Shown piece by piece: positions 1-5,712 of a stretch of DNA of 7,686 bases. The notes below the pieces were generated by a model that was given only the letters and a program-made list of their open reading frames with translations, did not search any database and was not told the origin of the DNA. The stretch comes from Acidimicrobiales bacterium (GTDB lineage Bacteria > Actinomycetota > Acidimicrobiia > Acidimicrobiales > SHLQ01). The translations under genes and the position numbers were made by a program. The DNA is taken from positions 1-7,686 of the forward strand of contig JABDJW010000177.1 in NCBI GenBank assembly GCA_013002375.1, read 5' to 3'. The number at the start of each line of letters is the position of its first letter. The first letter of the stretch is position 1.

Positions 1-620
1 ACGAGGTCGCACCCGAACCCGCTCCTGCACCAACTCTGGCCACGGACGATGCCGCTCCCCCTCCTCAGGAGTTGGGCTTCGCCGGCGACGATCCGGTCGT
101 CCTCGAGCCGGACTGCGCAGCCGTCGACGAGTACGTCCTGACCCCCTACGACGACGATGACATCAACTCCGTGCTCGACACGATCGAGCGGCTCAAACCG
201 GTCCTCGGCGCCGACCGGGGCACTATCGCCGACAATCTGGTCGCCGACAATCTGGACTGGATCCAAGCGCTCTACCAAGAAGCGAGCCCCCGGGCCACCG
301 ATCTCGACGTGGCCCTCGACACCCTGATGGCCTACGACCGGGCGACCTACGAGGCCTGCGGGGTGCCGGTGCTGTCTTCCCTCGAGCACATGGTCGATCA
401 GAGCTTCAGCTGCATCAGCGACGACGTCGGCATCGACGATGCCGATTGCGCGCCCCGCATCTGGGCCTCCTCGGTGCCCTGTTTCGCGTCGGTCGAGACG
501 CCGGGTCGGCCGATGCCGTTCCAGTACACACCCATCGACTGTGAGACCGGGCAGACCCTCCGCATCACCGCCGACGGCACCTGGGCGATCGACGAGAATC
601 CCGCGATCAGCGCCGGGTAG
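1..620 (+). CDS. Hypothetical probably exported Cys-containing protein, 5' truncated
   Basis: I do not recognise this protein. The frame is open to the left edge (first full codon at base 3), so the true start lies outside the window. The apparent TTG start at 72 is not credible: the AGGAG at 67-71 touches it with no spacing, and the frame continues upstream. The first 23 visible residues are a Pro/Ala/Glu-rich linker (EVAPEPAPAPTLA, then TDDAAPPPQE), the kind of spacer that often follows a signal peptide or lipobox in actinobacterial exported proteins. The remaining roughly 180 residues are acidic, with a DDDD run near visible residue 52, and contain six cysteines (EPDC, YEAC, SFSC, DADC, SVPC, PIDC), which could form three disulfides outside the cytoplasm. 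A helical middle part (VLDTIERLKPVLG and on) is followed by a likely beta-rich end. Export is inference, because the signal sequence cannot be seen. The gene converges on the acyl-CoA synthetase at 629 with 8 bases between. Confidence 0.75.
   Translation, partial: EVAPEPAPAPTLATDDAAPPPQELGFAGDDPVVLEPDCAAVDEYVLTPYDDDDINSVLDTIERLKPVLGADRGTIADNLVADNLDWIQALYQEASPRATDLDVALDTLMAYDRATYEACGVPVLSSLEHMVDQSFSCISDDVGIDDADCAPRIWASSVPCFASVETPGRPMPFQYTPIDCETGQTLRITADGTWAIDENPAISAG
226..255 (+). repeat. Perfect 15-bp tandem duplication inside the exported-protein gene
   Basis: TCGCCGACAATCTGG occurs twice head to tail (226-240 and 241-255) with no mismatch. It is in frame and repeats five residues (ADNLV then ADNLD). 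It probably arose by slippage or local duplication. It adds just over one helical turn to a predicted helix and does not disturb the frame. Confidence 0.85.
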
Positions 621-628
621 CCGAGCGA

Positions 629-2194
629 TCAGATGATGCGCGAGTCGTGGCCCTGCCAGTACTCGTCCTTCAGCAACCGCTTGTAGAGCTTGCCGGTGGG
701 GTGCCGGGGTAGTTCGTCACGGAAGTCGACCGATCGCGGGCACTTCACGTCGGCCAGATGCTCCCGGCAATAGCCCAGAATCTCACGTTCCAGAGTCGCC
801 GCAGCCTCGTCGTCGGCCGGCATCTCGACCGGCTGCACGATGGCCTTCACTTCCTCACCGAAATCGGCGTTGGGCACACCGATCACCGCGACGTCGAAGA
901 CCGCGGGGTGCATCGTCAGGACGTTCTCGGCCTCTTGCGGATAGACGTTCACCCCGCCGGAAATGATCATGTACGCCTTGCGGTCGGTGAGATACAAGAA
1001 GCCGTCCTCGTCGAGCTTGCCGACATCGCCGAGGGTCGACCAGCCGTTGGCGTGCCGGGAATCGGCCGTCTTGGCCTCGTCGTTGTGGTAGCTGAATTGC
1101 GAGGCGCTCTCGAAGTAGATCGTGCCTTCCTCCCCCACCGGAACGACCTCGCCATCCTCGCCGACGATGTGAATCGGCCCGAGCAGCGACTTGCCCACCG
1201 TGCCTTTGTGTTCGAGCCAGTCCTCGCTGTTCGTGTAGCAGAACCCGTTGCCCTCGGTACCGGCGTAGTACTCGTGCAGCACCGGCCCCCACCACTCGAT
1301 CATCTGCTCCTTGACCGCAATGGGGCAGGGCGCGGCGGCATGGATCGCCGCTTTGAGCGACGACACGTCGTACTTGGCCCGCTCGGCTTCGGGAAGTTTG
1401 AGCATGCGCACGAACATCGTGGGCACCCATTGGCTGGACGTGATCTGGTACGTATCGATCGCGGCCAGCGCGTCGATGGGATCGAACCGCTCCATGGCCA
1501 CGACGGTCGCGCCGGCCCGGTGGCAGCCCATCATGAAGCGGAGCGGCGCGGCGTGATACATCGGCGCCGGTGACAGGTACACCGCGTCCTGATCGACCGC
1601 GAACAGCAGGGTCAGCAGGCTGAAAAGCGCGTTCGGTGTGCCGAGCGCCTGACCGGGCATCGGGACCTTGACCCCCTTGGGCCGACCGGTCGTGCCGCTG
1701 CTGTAGAGCATGTCCTGACCCTCGACCCGGTCGGGCAGCGGCTCAGCCGGGTACTGCGCTATCGCGTCCTCGTAGCTGTCGAAACCGTCGATCGCGCCGC
1801 CGACCGCAAGCCGCACCTTCACGTTGGGCATCTCGTCGGCCAGGCCCACCACCTGGTCGGCCTTGTAGGGCGAGGTGATGAACACCTGCGCGCCGCAATC
1901 GTTGATGATGTAGGCCATCTCCTCGGTGGTGAGCCGGGAGCTGATGGCGGTGTAATAGAGCCCGGCATAGTGCGCGCCCCAGCAGATCGGCAGGTACTCG
2001 AGCCGATTCTCCATGCACAGGGCAACATGATCGCCCGGCTTCAGCCCGGCGGCGGCGAACAGCTGGGAGAGCCGGTTGGCGTGGGCATCGAGTTCGGCAT
2101 AGGTCAGCTGCTCGCCCGAGCCGGCCATGATCATCGCCGGCTTGTCGGGAGTCTCGGCGGCCCAGTGGCCGGGGTACATCAGGTCGTCGCTCAT
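629..2194 (-). CDS. AMP-forming acyl-CoA synthetase (FadD type)
   Basis: This is a full-length ANL-superfamily ligase of 521 residues. It would activate a carboxylic acid with ATP to an acyl-adenylate and then form the CoA thioester, in the cytoplasm. Visible motifs in order are: phosphate-binding loop SSGTTGRPKG (165-174); the A5 segment YYAGTEG (308-314), which binds adenine/AMP; GWSTLGD (384-390), with the ribose-binding Asp390; the hinge region DRKAYMIISGGVNVYPQE (404-421); and the catalytic lysine in PTGK (Lys502). The GLYYTAISS segment near residue 78 is typical of actinobacterial FadD proteins, with FadD4-like ligases the closest I can suggest. The substrate is unknown. The ATG at 2194 is preferred; an in-frame ATG five codons in is possible. 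No Shine-Dalgarno is visible, but TAGAGT ends 7 bases before the ATG. The gene lies 18 bases downstream of the epoxide hydrolase on the same strand, so co-transcription is likely as well. Confidence 0.93.
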   Translation of the reverse strand: MSDDLMYPGHWAAETPDKPAMIMAGSGEQLTYAELDAHANRLSQLFAAAGLKPGDHVALCMENRLEYLPICWGAHYAGLYYTAISSRLTTEEMAYIINDCGAQVFITSPYKADQVVGLADEMPNVKVRLAVGGAIDGFDSYEDAIAQYPAEPLPDRVEGQDMLYSSGTTGRPKGVKVPMPGQALGTPNALFSLLTLLFAVDQDAVYLSPAPMYHAAPLRFMMGCHRAGATVVAMERFDPIDALAAIDTYQITSSQWVPTMFVRMLKLPEAERAKYDVSSLKAAIHAAAPCPIAVKEQMIEWWGPVLHEYYAGTEGNGFCYTNSEDWLEHKGTVGKSLLGPIHIVGEDGEVVPVGEEGTIYFESASQFSYHNDEAKTADSRHANGWSTLGDVGKLDEDGFLYLTDRKAYMIISGGVNVYPQEAENVLTMHPAVFDVAVIGVPNADFGEEVKAIVQPVEMPADDEAAATLEREILGYCREHLADVKCPRSVDFRDELPRHPTGKLYKRLLKDEYWQGHDSRII

Positions 2195-2201
2195 CGGCGC
2201 G

Positions 2202-2207
2202 ACTCTA
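2202..2207 (-). promoter_or_regulatory. Candidate -10 element for a leaderless acyl-CoA synthetase transcript
   Basis: Read on the minus strand, TAGAGT fits the actinobacterial -10 pattern TANNNT and is followed by exactly 7 bases before the ATG at 2194. That places transcription start at or next to the start codon. No clear -35 is visible. A six-base match is weak alone; the support comes from similar hexamers at the same distance in front of neighbouring genes. Confidence 0.4.
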
Positions 2208-2212
2208 CGGGT

Positions 2213-3157
2213 TCAGAGGCCGGCGATGAAGTCGAGCAGGAGCCGGTTGACCTCGGCCGGCGCTTCCTGCTGCACCCAGTGACCCGCCCCCTCGACGATG
2301 TGGCTGCCGCGGTGATCCCGAACGAACTCGGCGGCCCGATCGGTCGTCGAGCCCATGCCGCCGTCGCCCTCGTTCACCACGAAATCGGCCCCGCCGGCGA
2401 TGAAGAGGTGGGGCACGGTGATCCGGGCCGCAGCCCAGGGGCGGGTGTGTTCCCAGTTGTGGTGCATGTTGCGGTAGTAGTTGGCGCCGCCCCGAAAGCC
2501 GGTGCGGGCGAAGGCCCGGCCATAGTTCTCCAGATCGCCTTGGCTCAGATAGCTGGGCCGGCCCTCCGGGGTTCCGGCGGCCGGGTCGCGATCGGGGTCG
2601 CGCTCACCGCACGTTGCCCAGTGCACCGAGCGAATCGACTCGATCGGGTCGAGGTCGAGCATCGACTCCGGAATGCCTTCCTCCTGGAAGCTCACCATGT
2701 AGCCGAAGGGCCCGTCGGGATCATTGGCCGTGACGAACTCGGGCACGCTCATGTCGCCCCGCGGCAGGTAGGGCACGCTGAGCAAGGCCACGCCCCGCAG
2801 GCGATCGGGTCGGAACAACGCGAACCACTGGGCGATCAGCGAACCCCAGTCGTGGCCGACCAACACCGTCCGCTCGACGCCGAGGGCATCGAGCACGCCG
2901 ATGGCATCGCCCACCAGGTTGAAGATGTCGTACGCCGCGACCGCTTCGGGGCAGTCGCTCCAGCCGTAGCCGCGCTGGTCGGGCGCAATGGCGAAGAAGC
3001 CGGCATCGGCGAAGGCCTCGACCTGATGGCGCCACGAGTACGCGATCTCCGGGAAGCCGTGCAGGAACAACACCGCCGGGTGGGCGGGATCGCCACTGGT
3101 GGTGACCGACAGGGTCACGTCGTCGAGCTGAATCTCCTGCACGCGGGCTTCGGCCAT
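2213..3157 (-). CDS. Soluble epoxide hydrolase (alpha/beta hydrolase)
   Basis: A 314-residue alpha/beta hydrolase that would open an epoxide to a diol through a covalent aspartyl ester. The oxyanion-hole motif HGFP is at 33-36 and the nucleophile elbow GHDWGS at 101-106, with Asp103 as nucleophile rather than Ser. The lid carries two tyrosine sites expected of epoxide hydrolases: Tyr153 in FGYMVSFQEEG and the NYYRN segment at 226-230, which matches the NWYRN signature of mammalian soluble epoxide hydrolase. The charge relay is probably Asp258 (GGADFVV) and His293 (GAGHWVQQE). The family is usually about 290-330 residues, so it is complete. The ATG at 3157 is chosen over a TTG at 3166, because that TTG lies within and next to the likely -10 hexamer TAACTT. 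It sits between the GNAT gene (36 bases upstream) and the acyl-CoA synthetase (18 bases downstream). Haloalkane dehalogenases share the Asp nucleophile, but the paired lid tyrosines favour epoxide hydrolase. The substrate is unknown. Confidence 0.9.
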   Translation of the reverse strand: MAEARVQEIQLDDVTLSVTTSGDPAHPAVLFLHGFPEIAYSWRHQVEAFADAGFFAIAPDQRGYGWSDCPEAVAAYDIFNLVGDAIGVLDALGVERTVLVGHDWGSLIAQWFALFRPDRLRGVALLSVPYLPRGDMSVPEFVTANDPDGPFGYMVSFQEEGIPESMLDLDPIESIRSVHWATCGERDPDRDPAAGTPEGRPSYLSQGDLENYGRAFARTGFRGGANYYRNMHHNWEHTRPWAAARITVPHLFIAGGADFVVNEGDGGMGSTTDRAAEFVRDHRGSHIVEGAGHWVQQEAPAEVNRLLLDFIAGL

Positions 3158-3164
3158 GGCGGCC

Positions 3165-3170
3165 AAGTTA
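3165..3170 (-). promoter_or_regulatory. Candidate -10 element for a leaderless epoxide hydrolase transcript
   Basis: On the minus strand TAACTT matches TANNNT and stands 7 bases before the ATG at 3157, the same spacing seen before the downstream acyl-CoA synthetase. No Shine-Dalgarno is found in the 36-base gap after the GNAT gene. It helps decide the start: the upstream TTG alternative overlaps this hexamer. No convincing -35 is seen. Confidence 0.4.
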
Positions 3171-3193
3171 GCGCCGCCTCAGTTCAGCGGCTT

Positions 3194-3700
3194 TCACCCG
3201 AGCGGCTTCCGCATGCGAACTTCGTCCTGGCACGGGTCCGATGGCAACGGCACGAAATCGCCCGTCTCTTCGAACCCGGCCTCGCGATACAGGTCGAATG
3301 CGGGTTCGTTGCCCTGGGTGACCCAGAGCTCGACCGCTTCACACCCCGCGTCGGAGGCCCAGTCGATCACGGCCTGCACCAGGCGACGAGCCAGCCCGTG
3401 CCGGCGGCCCGCAGGAGCGACCCACATCGAGACGAGCTCGGCCACACGGGCGTCGGCCTGTGGGCGATACCCCCCGACCAAGCCGACCCAGTCGCCGGCC
3501 TCATCGACCGCCGCGAACGTGGCCATGTGCGATCCGTTCGATCGATCGCGGGCTGCGTCGATCCAGTGGCGTTCGGGGTATAGCGATTCCTCGGCGTACG
3601 TCATCGCGAAGGCCGAGGGGGCGTCCAGCAACGCGGCCAGCCGGGTGGCCCGCAGATCACGCCATTCGCCGGGCTCGATGCGTCGCACCACGATCGTCAT
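3194..3700 (-). CDS. GNAT-family N-acetyltransferase
   Basis: A 168-residue single-domain GCN5-related acetyltransferase, which would transfer acetyl from acetyl-CoA to an amine of a small molecule or protein. The acetyl-CoA pyrophosphate-binding loop R/Q-x-x-G-x-G/A is seen as RRHGLA at 99-104, after the beta-4 strand ELVSMWVAP. Motif B follows as NEPAFDLYREAGFEETG at 131-147, with the typical Tyr and GF. The ATG at 3700 begins right before the first beta strand (MTIVVRRIEPGEW) and gives the normal family length. The frame stays open upstream to about 3955, but that part overlaps the serine hydrolase gene and has no family resemblance, so it is a shadow. The gene is first in a minus-strand run of three. 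The acceptor substrate cannot be told. Proteins of this subtype are usually housekeeping or detoxifying enzymes and need not share the pathway of the downstream genes. Confidence 0.9.
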   Translation of the reverse strand: MTIVVRRIEPGEWRDLRATRLAALLDAPSAFAMTYAEESLYPERHWIDAARDRSNGSHMATFAAVDEAGDWVGLVGGYRPQADARVAELVSMWVAPAGRRHGLARRLVQAVIDWASDAGCEAVELWVTQGNEPAFDLYREAGFEETGDFVPLPSDPCQDEVRMRKPLG

Positions 3701-3771
3701 GCCGACAGCCTGGTGGGCGGCGTGGCGGTCGGCAATCGGTTTTCGAGTGGCGGCCACGCTAGAACAGTTCG
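3701..3771. promoter_or_regulatory. Divergent promoter region between the GNAT and serine hydrolase genes
   Basis: These 71 bases separate two divergent start codons and must contain at least the promoter for each direction. On the plus strand TAGAAC (3760-3765) ends 6 bases before the ATG at 3772. On the minus strand CAGGCT ends 6 bases before the ATG at 3700. Both are imperfect TANNNT boxes, with no Shine-Dalgarno beside either start, which fits leaderless transcripts. I see no clear operator or long inverted repeat. Confidence 0.45.
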
Positions 3772-4833
3772 ATGCTGCGCCGACCCGACGAGGCGATTCT
3801 TCCGCCGCTACCCCCACAACCCGCCGACGCACCATGGCCGACCGACGAGTGGCCTTCCGGTGCGCCGCAGGCAGGAGTGGACGTCGAGCGGCTCGAACGC
3901 GTGCTCGATCGGGCGTTCGACGAGCCCCAGCCGGAATCGACCATGGGACGGTCACTCGCGTGCGTCGTCGTGCAGGGTGGCCGGGTCATCGCCGAGCGCT
4001 ATGCCCCTGGCCTCGATGAAGGGTCGAGCCTCATCTCGTGGTCGATGGCCAAGTCGATCACCCACGCCGCGGTTGGCCTGTTGGTCGCCGACGGGCGGCT
4101 GACCCTCGATGCTCCGGCGCCGGTCGCGGAGTGGGCCGACGACGCCGAGCGGTCGGCCATTACCCTCGATCAGCTGCTGCGGATGACGCCCGGGCTCGAG
4201 TTCAACGAGGACTACGTCGGCGAGGGGGCCACCAGCCATTGCCTCGAGATGCTGTTCGGTTCCGGCCGGCGCGACATGGCGGGGTACGCCGCGTCGCAGC
4301 CGCTCGTTGCCGCGCCGGGTACCCACTTCAACTACTCGTCGGGTACGTCGAACATCGTGTCTCGGATCGTGGCCGACGAGGTCGGAGCCGGTCTCGCGTA
4401 TCAGCGATGGCTGTGCGACAACCTCTTCAGCCGGATCGGCATGCGCACTGCCGATGCTCGCTTCGACCAGGTCGGCACCTTCATCGGCAGCTCCTATGTG
4501 TGGGCCACTGCGCGCGATTTCGCCAAATTCGGTTTGCTCTACCTGCGCGACGGCGTCTGGAACGGCGAGCGCCTGCTGCCCGAGGGTTGGGTGGACCATG
4601 CGCGCACGCCCGTTGGCCGCGACCCTGACGATCGCACCCTGTACGGCGCGCACTGGTGGATTCCCGATGGCCACCGCGGCATCTTCGCGGCCCAGGGCTA
4701 CGAGGGTCAGCGCATCCTGGTCCTGCCCGATGCCGACGCCGTCATCGTGCGGCTCGGCAAGACCGAAGCCCGCCTCGCCCCCAACCTCATCGGCTGGCAG
4801 GACGAACTCCTCTCCTGCTTCGCTGCCGCCTGA
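3772..4833 (+). CDS. Serine hydrolase, beta-lactamase class C / 6-aminohexanoate-dimer hydrolase type
   Basis: A 353-residue serine hydrolase of the beta-lactamase/PBP fold. Members include class C beta-lactamases, EstB-like esterases, D-amino-acid peptidases and the nylon-oligomer hydrolase NylB. The SxxK motif is SMAK at 91-94 (Ser91 nucleophile, Lys94 base). The general-base tyrosine is probably Tyr188 in FNYSSGTSN, a form common in the NylB/esterase branch rather than the strict YxN of true beta-lactamases. The third motif (KTG equivalent) is probably the GYEGQ turn at 309-313. Other family segments include LLRMTPGLEF (135-144) and YGAHWWI (291-297). The N-terminus is a Pro/Trp-rich stretch (LPPQPADAPWPTDEWP) with no signal peptide, so the enzyme is probably cytoplasmic and unlikely to be a periplasmic-type antibiotic resistance enzyme. 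The ATG at 3772 is the only good start; no Shine-Dalgarno precedes it. Amide or ester cleavage is expected, but the substrate is unknown. Confidence 0.9.
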   Translation: MLRRPDEAILPPLPPQPADAPWPTDEWPSGAPQAGVDVERLERVLDRAFDEPQPESTMGRSLACVVVQGGRVIAERYAPGLDEGSSLISWSMAKSITHAAVGLLVADGRLTLDAPAPVAEWADDAERSAITLDQLLRMTPGLEFNEDYVGEGATSHCLEMLFGSGRRDMAGYAASQPLVAAPGTHFNYSSGTSNIVSRIVADEVGAGLAYQRWLCDNLFSRIGMRTADARFDQVGTFIGSSYVWATARDFAKFGLLYLRDGVWNGERLLPEGWVDHARTPVGRDPDDRTLYGAHWWIPDGHRGIFAAQGYEGQRILVLPDADAVIVRLGKTEARLAPNLIGWQDELLSCFAAA

Positions 4834-4846
4834 CAACCACGACGTC

Positions 4847-4905
4847 GGTGTCAGACACCAGTCGACGGTGCGGGTGCCAGAGACCCTGCACCGGTGTCAG
4901 ACACC
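4847..4905. repeat. Three-copy cluster of the 13-bp palindrome GGTGTCAGACACC
   Basis: Exact copies of GGTGTCAGACACC lie at 4847-4859 and 4893-4905. A degenerate copy with two mismatches (GGTGCCAGAGACC) is at 4873-4885. Each has six-base arms around one central base; as RNA it could form a 5-bp stem with a CAG loop. The copies start 26 and 20 bases apart and occupy most of the 114-base gap between the serine hydrolase and membrane protein genes. They could be operators for a dimeric regulator or a dispersed REP-like intergenic repeat. I recall similar GTGTCAGACAC palindromes as dispersed repeats in other bacteria, so the repeat reading is slightly favoured. There is no T-run for a terminator. 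Confidence 0.75.
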
Positions 4906-4937
4906 CCAATGATGCAATTCGTCGATGTCTCGCCGAT

Positions 4938-4944
4938 GGGAAGG
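4938..4944 (+). promoter_or_regulatory. Possible ribosome binding site of the membrane protein gene
   Basis: GGGAAGG lies just before the ATG at 4948, with GGA 6 bases from it. It is the only Shine-Dalgarno-like purine run near any of the candidate starts (4909, 4912, 4936, 4948), so it favours 4948. The match is partial and the distal AGG is close to the start. Confidence 0.35.
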
Positions 4945-4947
4945 CTC

Positions 4948-5688
4948 ATGGCCTCCCCCGCGCCGACCGCACCCCGGCCGGCTCCCCCTTCGAGCTCGAC
5001 GCCGCCCCGCCCCGATCGCCGCTCGGGGTTCGATGGACGGATCCTCGTTCGCATGTTCATGCCGGTGCTCGTCGTGTGGGCGATTGGCCTGGTGGTGCTG
5101 GCCGGATTGGTCACCCAGAATGCGGTCCCCCACGAACAGTTGCTGCTGGATCCGAACTACACCGGAGGGCTGCCGTGGTACACGGGCTTGGTCTCCAACC
5201 TGATGATCCTGGTGTGGGCCGTTGCGACGACCGCGGCCGCCGGTGCGGCGTTCGTCGTGCGACGGGCGGGCCGACCGCAGGCCGAGGCCTTCCTGCGCGG
5301 CGCCACACTCCTCTCGCTCCTCCTGACCCTCGATGATGCGTTGCAGCTGCACATCGTCGTGGCCAAGACCCTCGATGTGCCCAAGCCCGCCACGTACGTC
5401 GCCTACCTCGCGTTGAGCGCGGCGTGGGCGCTGCGCTCCTGGCCCGAACTGCAGCGCACCCGCTGGCAACTTCTGGCTGCCGCCGCAGGCGCCTTTGCCG
5501 TCTCGCTGATCGTCGATCAGCTCACCTCGCCGGACAACACGACCGCGCTGATCTTCGAGGATGGGGCCAAGACCCTCGGCGTGTTGGCCTGGGCCACCTA
5601 CTTCGTCGTGACCGCCCGCGACATCGCGGCCAGCGTCATCCCCGACGTCGCGGCAGAGCCGGCCGACCGATCAGGTTTGAGCGGGTAG
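4948..5688 (+). CDS. Polytopic membrane protein of unknown function
   Basis: I do not recognise the family. From the ATG at 4948 the product is 246 residues. A Pro/Ser/Ala-rich N-terminal tail (1-28) precedes about six predicted membrane segments: 35-55, 80-104, 116-139, 147-164, 173-191 and 206-225. Several polar residues sit inside or at the edge of the hydrophobic segments: LTLDDALQLHI (Asp129, Asp130, His135), LIVDQL (Asp190) and FEDGAKTLGVLAWATYFV (Glu204, Asp205, Lys208). Such a set could bind a metal, proton or headgroup, as in membrane hydrolases or transporters, but I cannot name one. Starts at 4909, 4912 or 4936 are also possible and would add 4-13 residues. The GTG at 4894 lies in the palindrome repeat and is unlikely. 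The stop is 24 bases before the FadD3-like gene, so the two may be co-transcribed; a functional link is not shown. Confidence 0.8.
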   Translation: MASPAPTAPRPAPPSSSTPPRPDRRSGFDGRILVRMFMPVLVVWAIGLVVLAGLVTQNAVPHEQLLLDPNYTGGLPWYTGLVSNLMILVWAVATTAAAGAAFVVRRAGRPQAEAFLRGATLLSLLLTLDDALQLHIVVAKTLDVPKPATYVAYLALSAAWALRSWPELQRTRWQLLAAAAGAFAVSLIVDQLTSPDNTTALIFEDGAKTLGVLAWATYFVVTARDIAASVIPDVAAEPADRSGLSG

Positions 5689-5700
5689 CGCACGGCGAGC

Positions 5701-5706
5701 GATGAT
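5701..5706 (+). promoter_or_regulatory. Candidate -10 hexamer before the FadD3-like gene
   Basis: GATGAT ends 6 bases before the ATG at 5713 and differs from TANNNT only in its first base. No Shine-Dalgarno lies in the 24-base gap after the membrane protein gene. It may allow a leaderless transcript in addition to read-through from upstream. Weak on its own. Confidence 0.25.
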
Positions 5707-5712
5707 CTCGCC

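Noticed and set aside
1970..3583. A 537-codon plus-strand open frame opposite the epoxide hydrolase and GNAT genes
   Set aside because: The opposing frames carry clear catalytic motifs; this one has only His/Arg/Gly/Val-rich shadow composition.
3701..3955. N-terminal extension of the GNAT frame to an upstream start at 3955
   Set aside because: It overlaps the divergent serine hydrolase gene, is Arg/Ala-rich without family likeness, and would make the protein much longer than normal.
3952..4836. A 294-codon minus-strand open frame opposite the serine hydrolase
   Set aside because: Shadow of a gene with SxxK and other family motifs; no domain seen in the antisense product.
4894..4947. GTG at 4894 as the start of the membrane protein
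   Set aside because: It lies inside the third palindrome copy and has no ribosome site; later ATGs are better placed.
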